A stretch of 51,430 bases of DNA. It comes from Actinomycetota bacterium (GTDB lineage Bacteria; Actinomycetota; Geothermincolia; Geothermincolales; RBG-13-55-18). Numbering within the stretch: position 1 is the first letter of the stretch; the number at the start of each line of letters is the position of its first letter. The notes below the pieces were generated by a model. That model was not told the DNA's origin and ran no database searches. It was given only the letters and a program-made list of their open reading frames with translations. The stretch lies in assembly GCA_028697145.1 (NCBI GenBank), contig JAQVFR010000024.1, positions 1-51,430 on the forward strand, given 5' to 3'. Positions 42,525 through 51,141 of the stretch are shown here, one piece after another. Made by a program: the position numbers and the translations under genes.

Positions 42525-43850
42525 TTATTCCTTCTTCTTCTTTAAGGCCGCAATCTCGGCCTTTGCTTTGCGGACGTACTCTACATGGGGGATGAAGGCC
42601 GGGCATTCGAAGGAGCAGCAGCCGCACTCGAAGCAGTCCAGCGCTCCCCACATCTCGGCCTTGTCCCACTGTCCACGCTTGGCGGCCTGGACTATGAAGT
42701 TGGGGGAAAGGAACATGGGACAAGCCTCGATGCACTTCGAGCAGCGCACGCAATCCGTCTCCTCGCCCATCTCCACCACGTCGGAGGTGAGCACCACGAC
42801 GCCAGAGGTCCCCTTGACCACGTTGGCCGTGGTCCCGGACTGGGCCCAACCGGTCATGGGGCCGCCCATGATCAGCTTGACGGGATTACCGACGAAGCCG
42901 CCGCAGGCTTCGATGAGGTCCGATATCGGGGTGCCGATGGCCGCCAGCAGGTTGCCGGGCTCGCGGATGCCGGGCCCGGTCACCGTGAGCACCCTCTCGT
43001 AAAGGGGTTTGCCCCAGGCCGCCGCCTCGTAGAGGGCGATGGCCGTGCCCACGTTCTGCACCAGGCAGCCCACCTCGGAGGGGAGCTTGCCCGGAGGCAC
43101 CTTGCGGCCGGTGAGGGCGAAGATGAGCATCTTCTCGGCCCCTTCCGGGTACTTGACCTCGAGCACCTCCACCTCCACGTCGGAGAGCCCGGAGGCCTTC
43201 GAGCGTATGGCGTCCACGGCGTCCATCTTGTTGGCCTCGATGCCGATGATCACCTTGCCGGCCCCCACCGCCGTCTTCAGCAGCCGGGCGCCGGCGATGA
43301 GGTCGTCGCCCTTCTCCAGCATCTGGCGATGGTCGCAGGTGAGGAAGGGCTCGCACTCGCAGGCGTTGATGATGACCAGGTCCACGGGCTTGTCCTTGGG
43401 CGGGGTAAGCTTGACGTGGGTGGGGAAGGCGGCGCCTCCCATACCCACGAGTCCCGCCTCCTTTGCTATCTCGCGGATCTCGTCAGCCGAGAGAGAATCG
43501 ATGTCCTTGCCGGGCTTCTTGGCGAATTCCGGCTGCTCCGCGTCGGTCGTGATGACCACGCTCTTCACCTTGTTGCCGGTGAAGTTGGGCACGTCGACGA
43601 CTTCCTTCACCACGCCCGCCACCGAGGAGTGCACCGGGGCGGAGACGAAAGCGTCGGAGGAGCCTATCTTCTGGCCCACCTCGACGCGGTCTCCCGCGCT
43701 CACCAGGGCCTCGTTGGGGGCCCCGATGTGCTGCTGCAGGGGGATGATGACCTCCGCCGGCACCGGGGCGCGCTTTATCGCCTTGCCCGAGGCCAGCTCC
43801 TTATTGTAGGGGGGGTGGATGCCTCCCTTGAATGTCTTGGCTTCCGCCAT
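42525..43850 (-). CDS. rnfC: RnfC-type iron-sulfur subunit
   Basis: The product has 441 residues. ATG 43850 is chosen because GGAGG is correctly spaced; an upstream GTG overlaps that site. In order: the N-terminal RnfC domain (GGIHPPYNKELASG, VPAEVIIPLQQHIGAP), a biotinyl-lipoyl-like part (VSAPVHSSVAGVV), an FMN/NADH-binding core (GLVGMGGAAFPTHVKL, INACECEPFLTCDHR), then two [4Fe-4S] sites, CVRCSKCIEACP and CFECGCCSFECP. RnfC oxidises or reduces NAD(H) at the membrane. Its gene is adjacent to fdhB (stop at 43852, 1 nt away), which suggests that electrons from formate reach this subunit. Confidence 0.93.
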   Translation of the reverse strand: MAEAKTFKGGIHPPYNKELASGKAIKRAPVPAEVIIPLQQHIGAPNEALVSAGDRVEVGQKIGSSDAFVSAPVHSSVAGVVKEVVDVPNFTGNKVKSVVITTDAEQPEFAKKPGKDIDSLSADEIREIAKEAGLVGMGGAAFPTHVKLTPPKDKPVDLVIINACECEPFLTCDHRQMLEKGDDLIAGARLLKTAVGAGKVIIGIEANKMDAVDAIRSKASGLSDVEVEVLEVKYPEGAEKMLIFALTGRKVPPGKLPSEVGCLVQNVGTAIALYEAAAWGKPLYERVLTVTGPGIREPGNLLAAIGTPISDLIEACGGFVGNPVKLIMGGPMTGWAQSGTTANVVKGTSGVVVLTSDVVEMGEETDCVRCSKCIEACPMFLSPNFIVQAAKRGQWDKAEMWGALDCFECGCCSFECPAFIPHVEYVRKAKAEIAALKKKKE

Positions 43851-43851
43851 G

Positions 43852-44769
43852 TCAATCACCTCCCCCTTGCACCTTGCGTTCCATACCTTCGTTGCGCTTG
43901 TTGATCACGTAACCGGCGCCCGCTGCGGCGACCAGGCCCACCAGGGCCAGGCCCCCCCAGGGCGCTCCCGGCTTGACCAGGGTCTCCCAGACATGTACGC
44001 CTGCCGGCACCGTGGGCTTGGCGGGCAGGCCGTACTTATCGGGCTCGTCCTCGAGCACGTAGATGTAGTGGAGGCCTCCCACCTGGTCCAGGCCGTATAC
44101 CTGGGCGTTCTTCGAGCCGTTCTGCTTGAGGTAGTCAGCCCTGTCCTCCGCCTTGGCCAGCATCTCCTCGCGCGTGCCGAAGTCGAGGGCACCGGTGGTG
44201 CAGGTCTGCACGCAGGCGGGGCGGTTGCGGGTCGGGTACGGGTCGGGCTGGTTCTTCATGTCCAACCCGGCCTGCTCGGGCGTGGGGAAGGCATCGGGCT
44301 CGTTGGTGATGCGGTCGAAGCACATGATGCAGCGGAAGATGCCCTTCTCGGCCGCGTCGTAGCGGCAGGCCTGGAAGGGGCAGGTGGCCACGCAGTAGTT
44401 GCAGCCGATGCACTTCTTCGGGTCCGTCTTCACCAGCCAGGCCTCGCTGTCACCGTCGCTCACCTTATATTTCTGGGTTGCGCCGCTGGGGCACACCTTG
44501 ACGCAGGTGGCGTCGGTGCAGTGCATGCACTGGTACTTGGTGAAGTACCAGTACAGCTCGTCATCGGTGGCCGGGCGCTTCTCCGGCTCGTTGAAGAGGA
44601 TACGCATCCAGCACTGTGAAGTCAGCTCGAGCGGGTTCTCGTATGTGCCATTATTGTCCGTCCTGGTGTAAGTGCGCTGGTTCCAGTTCTTGCATGCGAC
44701 CTGGCAGGCCCGGCACCCCGTGCATTTGCTGGCGTCGAAGAGGATCGCCTTATCGGTAGGGTTAGCCAT
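43852..44769 (-). CDS. fdhB: Formate dehydrogenase iron-sulfur subunit FdhB
   Basis: The product has 305 residues from ATG 44769, one base after the fdhA stop. Four ferredoxin-type [4Fe-4S] clusters are visible (CTGCRACQVACKNW, CMHCTDATCVKVCP, CIGCNYCVATCP, and CIMCFDR with CVQTC). The C-terminus holds one membrane helix (LALVGLVAAAGAGYVINKRN), like FdnH of E. coli. It passes electrons from FdhA to a membrane partner. In E. coli that partner is the cytochrome b subunit FdnI; no such gene is present here, and rnfC and rnfD follow instead. Confidence 0.95.
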   Translation of the reverse strand: MANPTDKAILFDASKCTGCRACQVACKNWNQRTYTRTDNNGTYENPLELTSQCWMRILFNEPEKRPATDDELYWYFTKYQCMHCTDATCVKVCPSGATQKYKVSDGDSEAWLVKTDPKKCIGCNYCVATCPFQACRYDAAEKGIFRCIMCFDRITNEPDAFPTPEQAGLDMKNQPDPYPTRNRPACVQTCTTGALDFGTREEMLAKAEDRADYLKQNGSKNAQVYGLDQVGGLHYIYVLEDEPDKYGLPAKPTVPAGVHVWETLVKPGAPWGGLALVGLVAAAGAGYVINKRNEGMERKVQGGGD

Positions 44770-44770
44770 C

Positions 44771-47700
44771 TCACTTCACCTTCCTCAGGTTCACCAGGAA
44801 TGCTTTGTATTCCGGGATGGTGGTATTCGCGTCGCCTACGTGGGGCGTGATCTGATTTGCCGCATAGCTCCTGTCGGATATACCGTTGCGCTCCGGGCCG
44901 CCTGGTACGAACCCGATGTAACCGAAATGCCAGGTGATGCCGACTACGTGTATCGTCTTCTTGCTGCCGTTGTCGGAGACCTGAAGCGGCTTCAGGCGGG
45001 TGGTCACTACCGCCACCCCGCGGACCTTGCCGCGCACGCTCTCCAGCTCCACCAGGTCGCCCTTCTTGATGCCCAGCTCGTCGGCGAGCTCAACCGAGAG
45101 CTCGACGAACTGCTCGGGCATGGCCTCGCCCAGCCAGGTGTTGTTGCGGGTCATCTGGCCCGCCTGCCAGTGCTCGGTGACCCTGTAGGTGGTGCACACG
45201 TAGGGGTATCTCTCGTCTCCGGTCTCCGCGAAGCCGTACTTGTCCGGCTCCTCCTTGGCCGACGGCCATTCCAGCACGGCGGCCGGGTTCCACTGCGTCC
45301 CCGACAGCGCGTTCTTCACCGGTCCCTCCCTGGGCTCGTAATGCTCGGGGAAGGGGCCCTCGACCATGCTGCTGGAGAACAGCCGCCCTGCCTGCACCCC
45401 CACCTCGCGGTTCATGATATAGGGGCTGGCGCCGGAGTCGGCGGCCAGCGAGCCCTTCTTGTTGATGGCGAAGAAGTCGTTGACGTCGTTCTTCATCACC
45501 ATGTTCTGGCCCGATTCATCGAACAGGAACAGGGCCTTGTCCGGCGCGAAGGGTTTGCCGGAGTAGTCCATGGAGCAGCGGTTGTAGATGATGCGGCGGT
45601 TGACCGGCCATGCCCAGCCCCACACGGGGTAGGTGCCGACGTTGATCTTCTTGGCCGATGACGGGGCCTCATCCACTTCGCCGTACGCGCCGGTACCGTA
45701 GTTGTAGGTACCGACCTTGCCCGTCGCCGCGTTCGGGTAGTAGAGGGTCTTGCCCGCCTCGTCCCACCAGTAGAGCGGGGTCTTGAGCAGGTGCCACTTG
45801 GCCTTGTCGAAGGGGATGCCGTTCCACTCAAGGGCCTGCTTGTCCCTGGGGATCTTGACCTTGCCGTCGTCGCCCTTGGGCAGCTGGCCGTCTATACCGA
45901 TGATCTTGGCCGCTCCCTCTACGTCGGCGTCGGACGCCCATTCGCCGCAGTACAGCCAGTTGCCGCACGCGGTGCTGCCGTCGTCCTTGAGGTTGCCGAA
46001 GCCGAACACCGGCTTCTTGAAGGCCTCTTCCCAGGAGAACTCTCCTTCCGGCCAGGTGAAACCGTTGATCTCGAACAGCACCTGGTCCATGTTGGGGTCG
46101 CCGTGCTCGTCGTCGTCGTAGGCCCAGAACAGCTCCGTGAGGGCTTCCTTGACCGGGCCGCCCTCGGACTTGTACAGCTCGATGACCGCCTTCATGATCT
46201 GATGGGCAATGTAGGCGTCGCTCATGGCGTCGCCCGGGGGCTCCACCGCCTTCCAGCGGTACTGGGCCAGGCGGCCCGAGGTGCTGACCGAGCCGCTCTT
46301 TTCCACCGACGACGCGGCGGGAAGTGCCCACACCTCGGTCTGGATGTTCTTGGGGTCGGCGCCGGGTCGCTGCCAGAAGTTCATCAGCTCGGTGTCCCAA
46401 AGGTCCACCGCCGCCAGCCACTCCAGCTTTTCCAGGGCCGCGCACTCCAGGTTGGCGTTGGGGCCGCCCACCGGCGGGTTCTGGCCCCAGGACACCAGCC
46501 CCTTGATGATGCCGGCGTACATGTCCTCGAAGAGGGCGATGTGGGTGTAGTTCTTTCCCTTCTTCACCTTGGGGTGGAGGTCGTAGGCCTTGGCGAGATC
46601 CTTCCTGGCGTAATCTCCCCACCACGCCACGAGCAGGCTGGCCATGAACTTGGGGGTGTTCACCCAGTACCCGGCCTTGGGGGTAACCGCTCCCAGGTAC
46701 GCCTGGTAATCGGCATTGCTGTTGTTGGGGACGGCTATGTATGCGGGGATGATGTGTGAGAGCAGGGCGAAGTCCGTGGACCCCTGCACGTTCGACTCCC
46801 CGCGCAGGGCGTTGATGCCGCCTCCCGGCATGCCCGTGTTCCCCATGAGCAGCTGCAGCATGGCGAAGCAGCGGAGCTTCTCCGAGCCGGTGGTGAACTG
46901 CGTCATCCCCATGGCGTACATGAGGTTGCCGCTCTTCTCCCGCTTGTGGGTTATCCCGACGTACAGCTCGGCGATCTCCTTGAACTTGTCGGGGTCCATG
47001 CCGCAGACCTTGGCTATCATGCTGTTTTCCCCGTCGTAGGTGTAACGGGAGTAGTGCTCCTTGAGCTTTGCCCACACGGTCCCGGCTGCGGCATCGTCAT
47101 TGGGGATGTAGTTGCCGTTCGAGTCCATGGGCCCGCTGGGGATACCCCGGTTCGGGAAATCAGGGTTGGGGGCGAGCGGGATGAGGTCGGCGCGGATGGG
47201 CTGACCGTCGGGGCCCGCCTGGTAGGTCCAGGTCTTGGTATCGTAGCTCCTCTTCTCGGCGTTGTAGCCGCTGAAGAGGCCGTCCAACTCTGCGGCGCCC
47301 TTGAAGTCCGGGTTCACCATCACGGGAGCGTTGGTGTAGTTCTGCACGTACTCCCAGTTGATGTAGTTCTTGTCGATGGCGTACTTGATGAGCGCGCCGT
47401 AGAAGGCGATGTCCGTCCCAGGGCGGATAAAGGAGAACGCGTCCGCCCTGGCCGCGGAGCGGGTGAAACGGGGGTCGACCACGATGATCTTGGCGCCTCG
47501 CTTCTCCCTTGCCTCCTCCATCCATTTCCAGGACACCGGATGGTTTTCGGCAGGGTTGGCGCCGCATACCATGAAGACATCGGTGTTGCGGAGGTCGATC
47601 CAGTGGTTGGTCATGGCTCCGCGTCCGTACGTGCCGCCGAGACCGGCGACTGTGGCGGAGTGTCATATTCGCGCCTGATGTTCCAGGTACACGATGCCCA

Positions 47701-48235
47701 GGGCACGCGCGAACTTGGATATCAGGTAGCACTCCTCGTTGTCCAGGGCCGCCCCTCCGAGCTGGGCTACGCCCTCGCAGCGGTTCACCGTCACCTTGCT
47801 GCCGTTGACATCCTCGGTCTCTACAAAGGTGGCGTCACGGGTGTCCTTGATGAGGCGGGCGATCCTCGGGATGGCATCCTCCCAGGTCTTCTCCTCCCAT
47901 TCCGTGGCGCCGGGCGCGCGGTAACGAACCTTCTGCAGCCGCCTGTCGTTGTTGGCGACCTGGTAGATGGACTGCCCCTTGGAGCAAAGAGCAGCCTGGT
48001 TGATGGGGCTGTCGGGAAGACCCTCGAGACCCACCACCTTCCCGTCCATCACACTGACGATGGCGGAGCACCCGACGGAGCAGTACGGGCATACCGTCGT
48101 GCTCTCCTTCGCCTCGCTGATGCGAAGCTCCTCGGCAGCGGCGAAGGCAGGGGTGGAGAATCCGAGTTGCGCGAGGGCCGCGACGCCGATGCCGGCGCCC
48201 GACAGCTTGAGGAAACCTCTTCGCGAAAGTTCCAT
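44771..48235 (-). CDS. fdhA: Selenocysteine formate dehydrogenase catalytic subunit FdhA
   Basis: The product has 1154 residues from ATG 48235, reading UGA at 47663-47665 as Sec191. Upstream of the UGA the frame has a Tat signal (SRRGFLKLSGAG), the [4Fe-4S] motif CPYCSVGC ... CSKG, and ends LEHQARI. Downstream it goes on HSATVAGLGGTYGRGAMTNH with no start codon of its own. The Sec-His pair is the active-site motif of Mo/W formate dehydrogenases. A gene caller would split it in two. The rest is a normal molybdopterin oxidoreductase (NPAENHPVSWKWMEEAREKR, GMTQFTTGSEKLRCFAMLQL). It oxidises formate outside the membrane; the signal implies folded export with Mo or W cofactor. Confidence 0.95.
47633..47665 (-). 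promoter_or_regulatory. Sec UGA codon and SECIS hairpin in fdhA
   Basis: UGA is followed 12 nt later by GTCGCCG-GTCT-CGGCGGC, a 7-bp stem with a GGUCU apical loop. This apical loop is the same kind as in E. coli fdhF and is the expected SelB-binding site. It is on the minus strand inside the fdhA frame. Confidence 0.85.
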
Positions 48236-48400
48236 ACTTTCCCCCCACTTTCCTAGGTCGATTCCTGCAGTTGTGGAAATACAAAACTTGCGGTCACTAG
48301 ATATCTATGTTTAAACCCATGCGGGATTTGATTTCCTTTCCATGGCATGCGTTTCCTGCCCTCCTCGTTTGCGGCTTTCAAAGAACGATACGTCTAGTCC

Positions 48401-48417
48401 ATAATCTTAAGGATTAT
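48401..48417 (-). promoter_or_regulatory. Palindrome upstream of fdhA
   Basis: ATAATCTTAAGGATTAT is an inverted repeat with arms ATAATC/GATTAT and includes a TATAAT-like stretch on the minus strand, 166 bp upstream of the fdhA ATG. It may be a promoter plus operator controlling fdhA apart from fdhE. The rest of 48236-48476 shows no gene. Confidence 0.4.
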
Positions 48418-48476
48418 ACTATCCTTCATCTCCGCAAGGCAACAGCATCGTGCAGGGCAGAAGGCCTTTCCTTCCG

Positions 48477-49328
48477 CTATGAGAACGCCGTTCTGCAGCC
48501 TCTCTCGTAACCCATTTCATCCGCCGCCAGGTCGAGGTGCGCCGTCGCCAGATCCTCCAGCGGAAGCACGAATTCCTCGTCTTTTTCGCCGGGCGGGGCG
48601 CTTATCTTTATGTACTTCCTGCACGCCTCGCACAGGTAGACACGGCGGGAATCATCTTTGTCCGCGAATATGTATCTCAGCTTCTCCTGGTCCATATTGC
48701 TGCAGAAGGGGCACATGATGCGGGGGAATCCCCAACGCGCGCCGCAGAGAGAGCATTCCAGCACGCGCAGTCCGTCATCGGGACGAAGATAGCCCATGAC
48801 CGGGAGGTCCCCACATACCGGGCAGCGGCCTTGCGGCACCTGTCCCAGGTTCGTCTTGCGCAGCAGCGCCCCCGTCGTCTTCCAGAAGAAAGGGGCCAGG
48901 GATATGTGCAGCAGCATGTGGAGGACGGCGGGGCCGAGCGAGCACGCCTCCATGCGTTCCGCCAGCTCTTCGTCATCGTGTTCCAGGAATGCATCTATCA
49001 GGCCGCGGAGCTTCTCATCGTCCTCGAGTTCCTCCTCCAGGAACCTTTCCATGCCCTCCAGCGGCCCTTCGCCCTTCTTCTCCAGCACTTTTCCCAGCTC
49101 ACGCAGGATTTCCCTCAGGACCTGGAGGTCTACCTCGAGTTCGTCCGGCTTGATGAGCAATTCATTCTCCTCGATCCGGAAGGATACCTGCGCCCCCCTG
49201 ATATGCGGGAACTGGTCCGGGATGTCCCGGGACAGCTTCCTCTGGGTGGAGAATACCTCGCGGTAGAGGTTCATGACCCCCTTCAACCTGGGGTTCTTCC
49301 CCACGTATCTCTTCACCTCGCGGTTCAC
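48477..49328 (-). CDS. fdhE: Formate dehydrogenase accessory protein FdhE
   Basis: The product has 283 residues if GTG 49328 is the start. The C-terminal half has the FdhE rubredoxin-like CxxC series: CPVCGDLP, CSLCGARW, CPFCSNMD and CEACRKYI. FdhE helps mature or hold formate dehydrogenase before Tat export. The N-terminus is uncertain: the frame stays open 51 nt beyond GTG to a TAG without any ATG, GTG or TTG. Yet a strong GGGAGGT (49384-49390) lies just before an in-frame ATC, and the extra residues (IEIVEFELKQRKINKSL) look coding. It precedes fdhA on the same strand, 241 nt away. Confidence 0.88.
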   Translation of the reverse strand: MNREVKRYVGKNPRLKGVMNLYREVFSTQRKLSRDIPDQFPHIRGAQVSFRIEENELLIKPDELEVDLQVLREILRELGKVLEKKGEGPLEGMERFLEEELEDDEKLRGLIDAFLEHDDEELAERMEACSLGPAVLHMLLHISLAPFFWKTTGALLRKTNLGQVPQGRCPVCGDLPVMGYLRPDDGLRVLECSLCGARWGFPRIMCPFCSNMDQEKLRYIFADKDDSRRVYLCEACRKYIKISAPPGEKDEEFVLPLEDLATAHLDLAADEMGYERGCRTAFS

Positions 49329-49485
49329 CAGGCTCTTATTTATCTTGCGCTGTTTCAGTTCGAATTCGACGATCTCGATCTACCTCCCTCGCTGGTCTCT
49401 CCAAGTCACCCGCATGAGCCGCCGGGCCTGTCCCGGTCAGGCTTTCATATCCCGCTGCTTTCCGGGAGTCAAGGGATACTCATTA

Positions 49486-49505
49486 TATGACATGCTATGA
49501 CATGC
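49486..49505. repeat. Tandem 10-bp repeat TATGACATGC x2
   Basis: Two perfect head-to-tail copies of TATGACATGC lie between fdhE and tatC, one helical turn apart. A minus-strand TATAAT (49482-49487) overlaps the first copy. They may be paired binding sites for a regulator of fdhE. Confidence 0.4.
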
Positions 49506-49528
49506 GCAAGACCCGAAAAAGCCTGTCG

Positions 49529-50287
49529 TCACTCCTCAACCTCCGCCTCGACCGCCTCGGCCCTCATCTTTGCACCGCGTTTTCCCAGCATGGCGAAGAG
49601 GATGCTCCCTTCGTAGAGGACGAACATGGGAGCGGCCACGAGCAGCATGGTCACCGGATTCCAGTCCGGGGTTATCAGGGCCGCGAAGGCCAGGATGATG
49701 ATCACCGCGAAACGCCAGTTCTTGTGCAGCCTCTGGGGGGTGACGATCCCCAGCCTCACCACCAGCCATACCACCAGGGGGGTCTCGAAAGAGATGCCTA
49801 TCCCCACCATAAGCAGCGCCACGAAGCTCACGTATTGTCCCGCCATGAGGACCGGGGATATCACGCCCCCCGATTGGTCGGTAAGCCATTTTATTCCCAC
49901 CGGCAGGATATAGACGTAACAGAAGGCCACTCCGACCAGGAAGAAGAAGATGATGAAAAAGAGCGCGGCGAACATGAAGCGTTTTTCCTTCTTGCGCAGG
50001 GCGGGGGCTATATAGGCGATGATCTCGTAGATAATGACCGGCAGGGCGATGACGAGGGCCACGTACATGGCGATCTTGAAGCGCACCATGAAGGGCTCGA
50101 GCACGGTCTGGTAATAGAGGTTGAGGGGGATGCCCGCCCTGTTGGCGGGCTCCTTGAGGAAGGCGAGGATGTCCCACGAAAAGACGAATCCCACGCCGAC
50201 GGCCACCACGAGGGAAAGGAACATCACGATAATGCGCCTTCGAAGTTCCTCGAGGTGCTCGATAAAGGTCATCTTCTGGTCGGCCAA
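49529..50287 (-). CDS. tatC: Sec-independent translocase subunit TatC
   Basis: The product has 252 residues, starting at TTG 50287 six bases after GGAGG. Six membrane helices carry TatC marks: MTFIEHLEELRRRI at the N-terminus (signal-recognition loop), FMVRFKIAMYVALVIALPVI, PALRKKEKRF and the conserved LITPDWNPVT. TatC recognises twin-arginine signals; FdhA encoded three genes on is a direct customer. It follows tatA by 62 nt. The C-terminus is extended and acidic. Confidence 0.95.
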   Translation of the reverse strand: MADQKMTFIEHLEELRRRIIVMFLSLVVAVGVGFVFSWDILAFLKEPANRAGIPLNLYYQTVLEPFMVRFKIAMYVALVIALPVIIYEIIAYIAPALRKKEKRFMFAALFFIIFFFLVGVAFCYVYILPVGIKWLTDQSGGVISPVLMAGQYVSFVALLMVGIGISFETPLVVWLVVRLGIVTPQRLHKNWRFAVIIILAFAALITPDWNPVTMLLVAAPMFVLYEGSILFAMLGKRGAKMRAEAVEAEVEE

Positions 50288-50349
50288 AAAAGCCTCCGGA
50301 GACGTTAGGGGTTGGTTAAGGGGTGCTGATCAGCGGTTTCCCGGTAAGC

Positions 50350-50619
50350 CTATTCCTCTTCCTCTTCTTCCTCTATCTCTTCCTCTTCCGCCTTCTTCTT
50401 GCTTGCCTTCTTCTTGCTTGCCTTCTCTTCCTCGTCCTTGCCCTCCAGGCCTTCCTGCACGGCCTTGGTTACCTCGGAGCTCGAGGCCCTCAGTTCCCTG
50501 ATGGCCTTTCCGATCGAACGTCCCAGCTTGGGCAGCTGCGTGGGGCCGAAGATAACCAGGGCTATCCCGAGGATGATCAGCAACTCCGTCGGACCGAAAC
50601 TCTGAAAAAGCGCGAGCAT
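50350..50619 (-). CDS. tatA: Twin-arginine translocase pore protein TatA
   Basis: The product has 89 residues from ATG 50619 with AAAGGAGGG upstream. One short membrane helix (PTELLIILGIALVIFGPTQL) and the amphipathic helix with FGPTQLPKLGRSIGKAIREL are canonical for TatA. The tail is oddly repetitive and charged: EEKASKKKASKKKA followed by an all-acidic run (EEEEIEEEEEEE). No tatB-like gene is present, as in Gram-positive TatAC systems. It heads the tatA-tatC-fdhE-fdhA-fdhB-rnfC-rnfD series. Confidence 0.95.
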   Translation of the reverse strand: MLALFQSFGPTELLIILGIALVIFGPTQLPKLGRSIGKAIRELRASSSEVTKAVQEGLEGKDEEEKASKKKASKKKAEEEEIEEEEEEE

Positions 50620-51141
50620 CTGCTTTTCCCTCCTTTACGCCGTTTTTTCGCCCTCGAAGCCGTTGCTTCGAACACGCTAAAGATATTAGTCTCCGCTCTG
50701 TTAATAGTCAAACACACCGCCCGGATCTTGGGGTCACCTTTAAAGACCCAAGTCAAGGGTAAACTCCTCTAGGCCCCTTTCCCAAGGGGTTCGCGAAGTT
50801 CTATTGACTTGGGAGGACGCCTCCGAACGGGCACCTTGCCCCTTTCGCCTTGGCGGATATAGCCTCGCTCTTTCGTCTGCACTTGCGGACCCTTCCAAAC
50901 CTCTAGTTCACCTGATGGAGGTCTTTTCGGCCAGTCACCTTTATGAGCATCTCCCGCCTCATGGCGGGGTGCTATGGAATGATGGGGCCTGCATGCCGGG
51001 GCCTATCCAGGTCTTGGATCCTCGCCCCCCTTTTCGGGAGGGCGGGATATGACCCCAAGTGAGACTTCCCGGCAGCCCGGTCCGCTCGCGGGCAAAGAGG
51101 CGAACCGCCGCGCAAAGGGGGCACCCCCATGCGCGGCTCCC
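50620..51141. other. Structured non-coding region beside an IS110-type transposase
   Basis: No gene is supported in these 522 bases. CTTGGGGTCA (50727-50736) has a perfect inverted match TGACCCCAAG (51050-51059), bounding about 330 bp. Inside are further inverted repeats: CCCAAGTCAA/TTGACTTGGG near 50748 and 50804, and hairpins with CCCGCC/GGCGGG near 50960 and GCCCCCC/GGAGGGC near 51025. Between this and the transposase stop is a strong hairpin (GCCGCGC/GCGCGGC around GGGGG/CCCCC). It lies downstream of the transposase, where the IS1111 branch of IS110 elements keeps its bridge RNA. That makes it a candidate element end; this is inference. Confidence 0.5.

Noticed and set aside
47615-47665. 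A frameshift or stop breaking fdhA into two pseudogene pieces
   Set aside because: The frame is unchanged across UGA, the active-site Sec-His context and SECIS hairpin are present and the full Sec machinery is nearby.
50804-51052. An 82-codon plus-strand frame beside the transposase
   Set aside because: It lies wholly in the inverted-repeat region, has unusual composition and no start signal.
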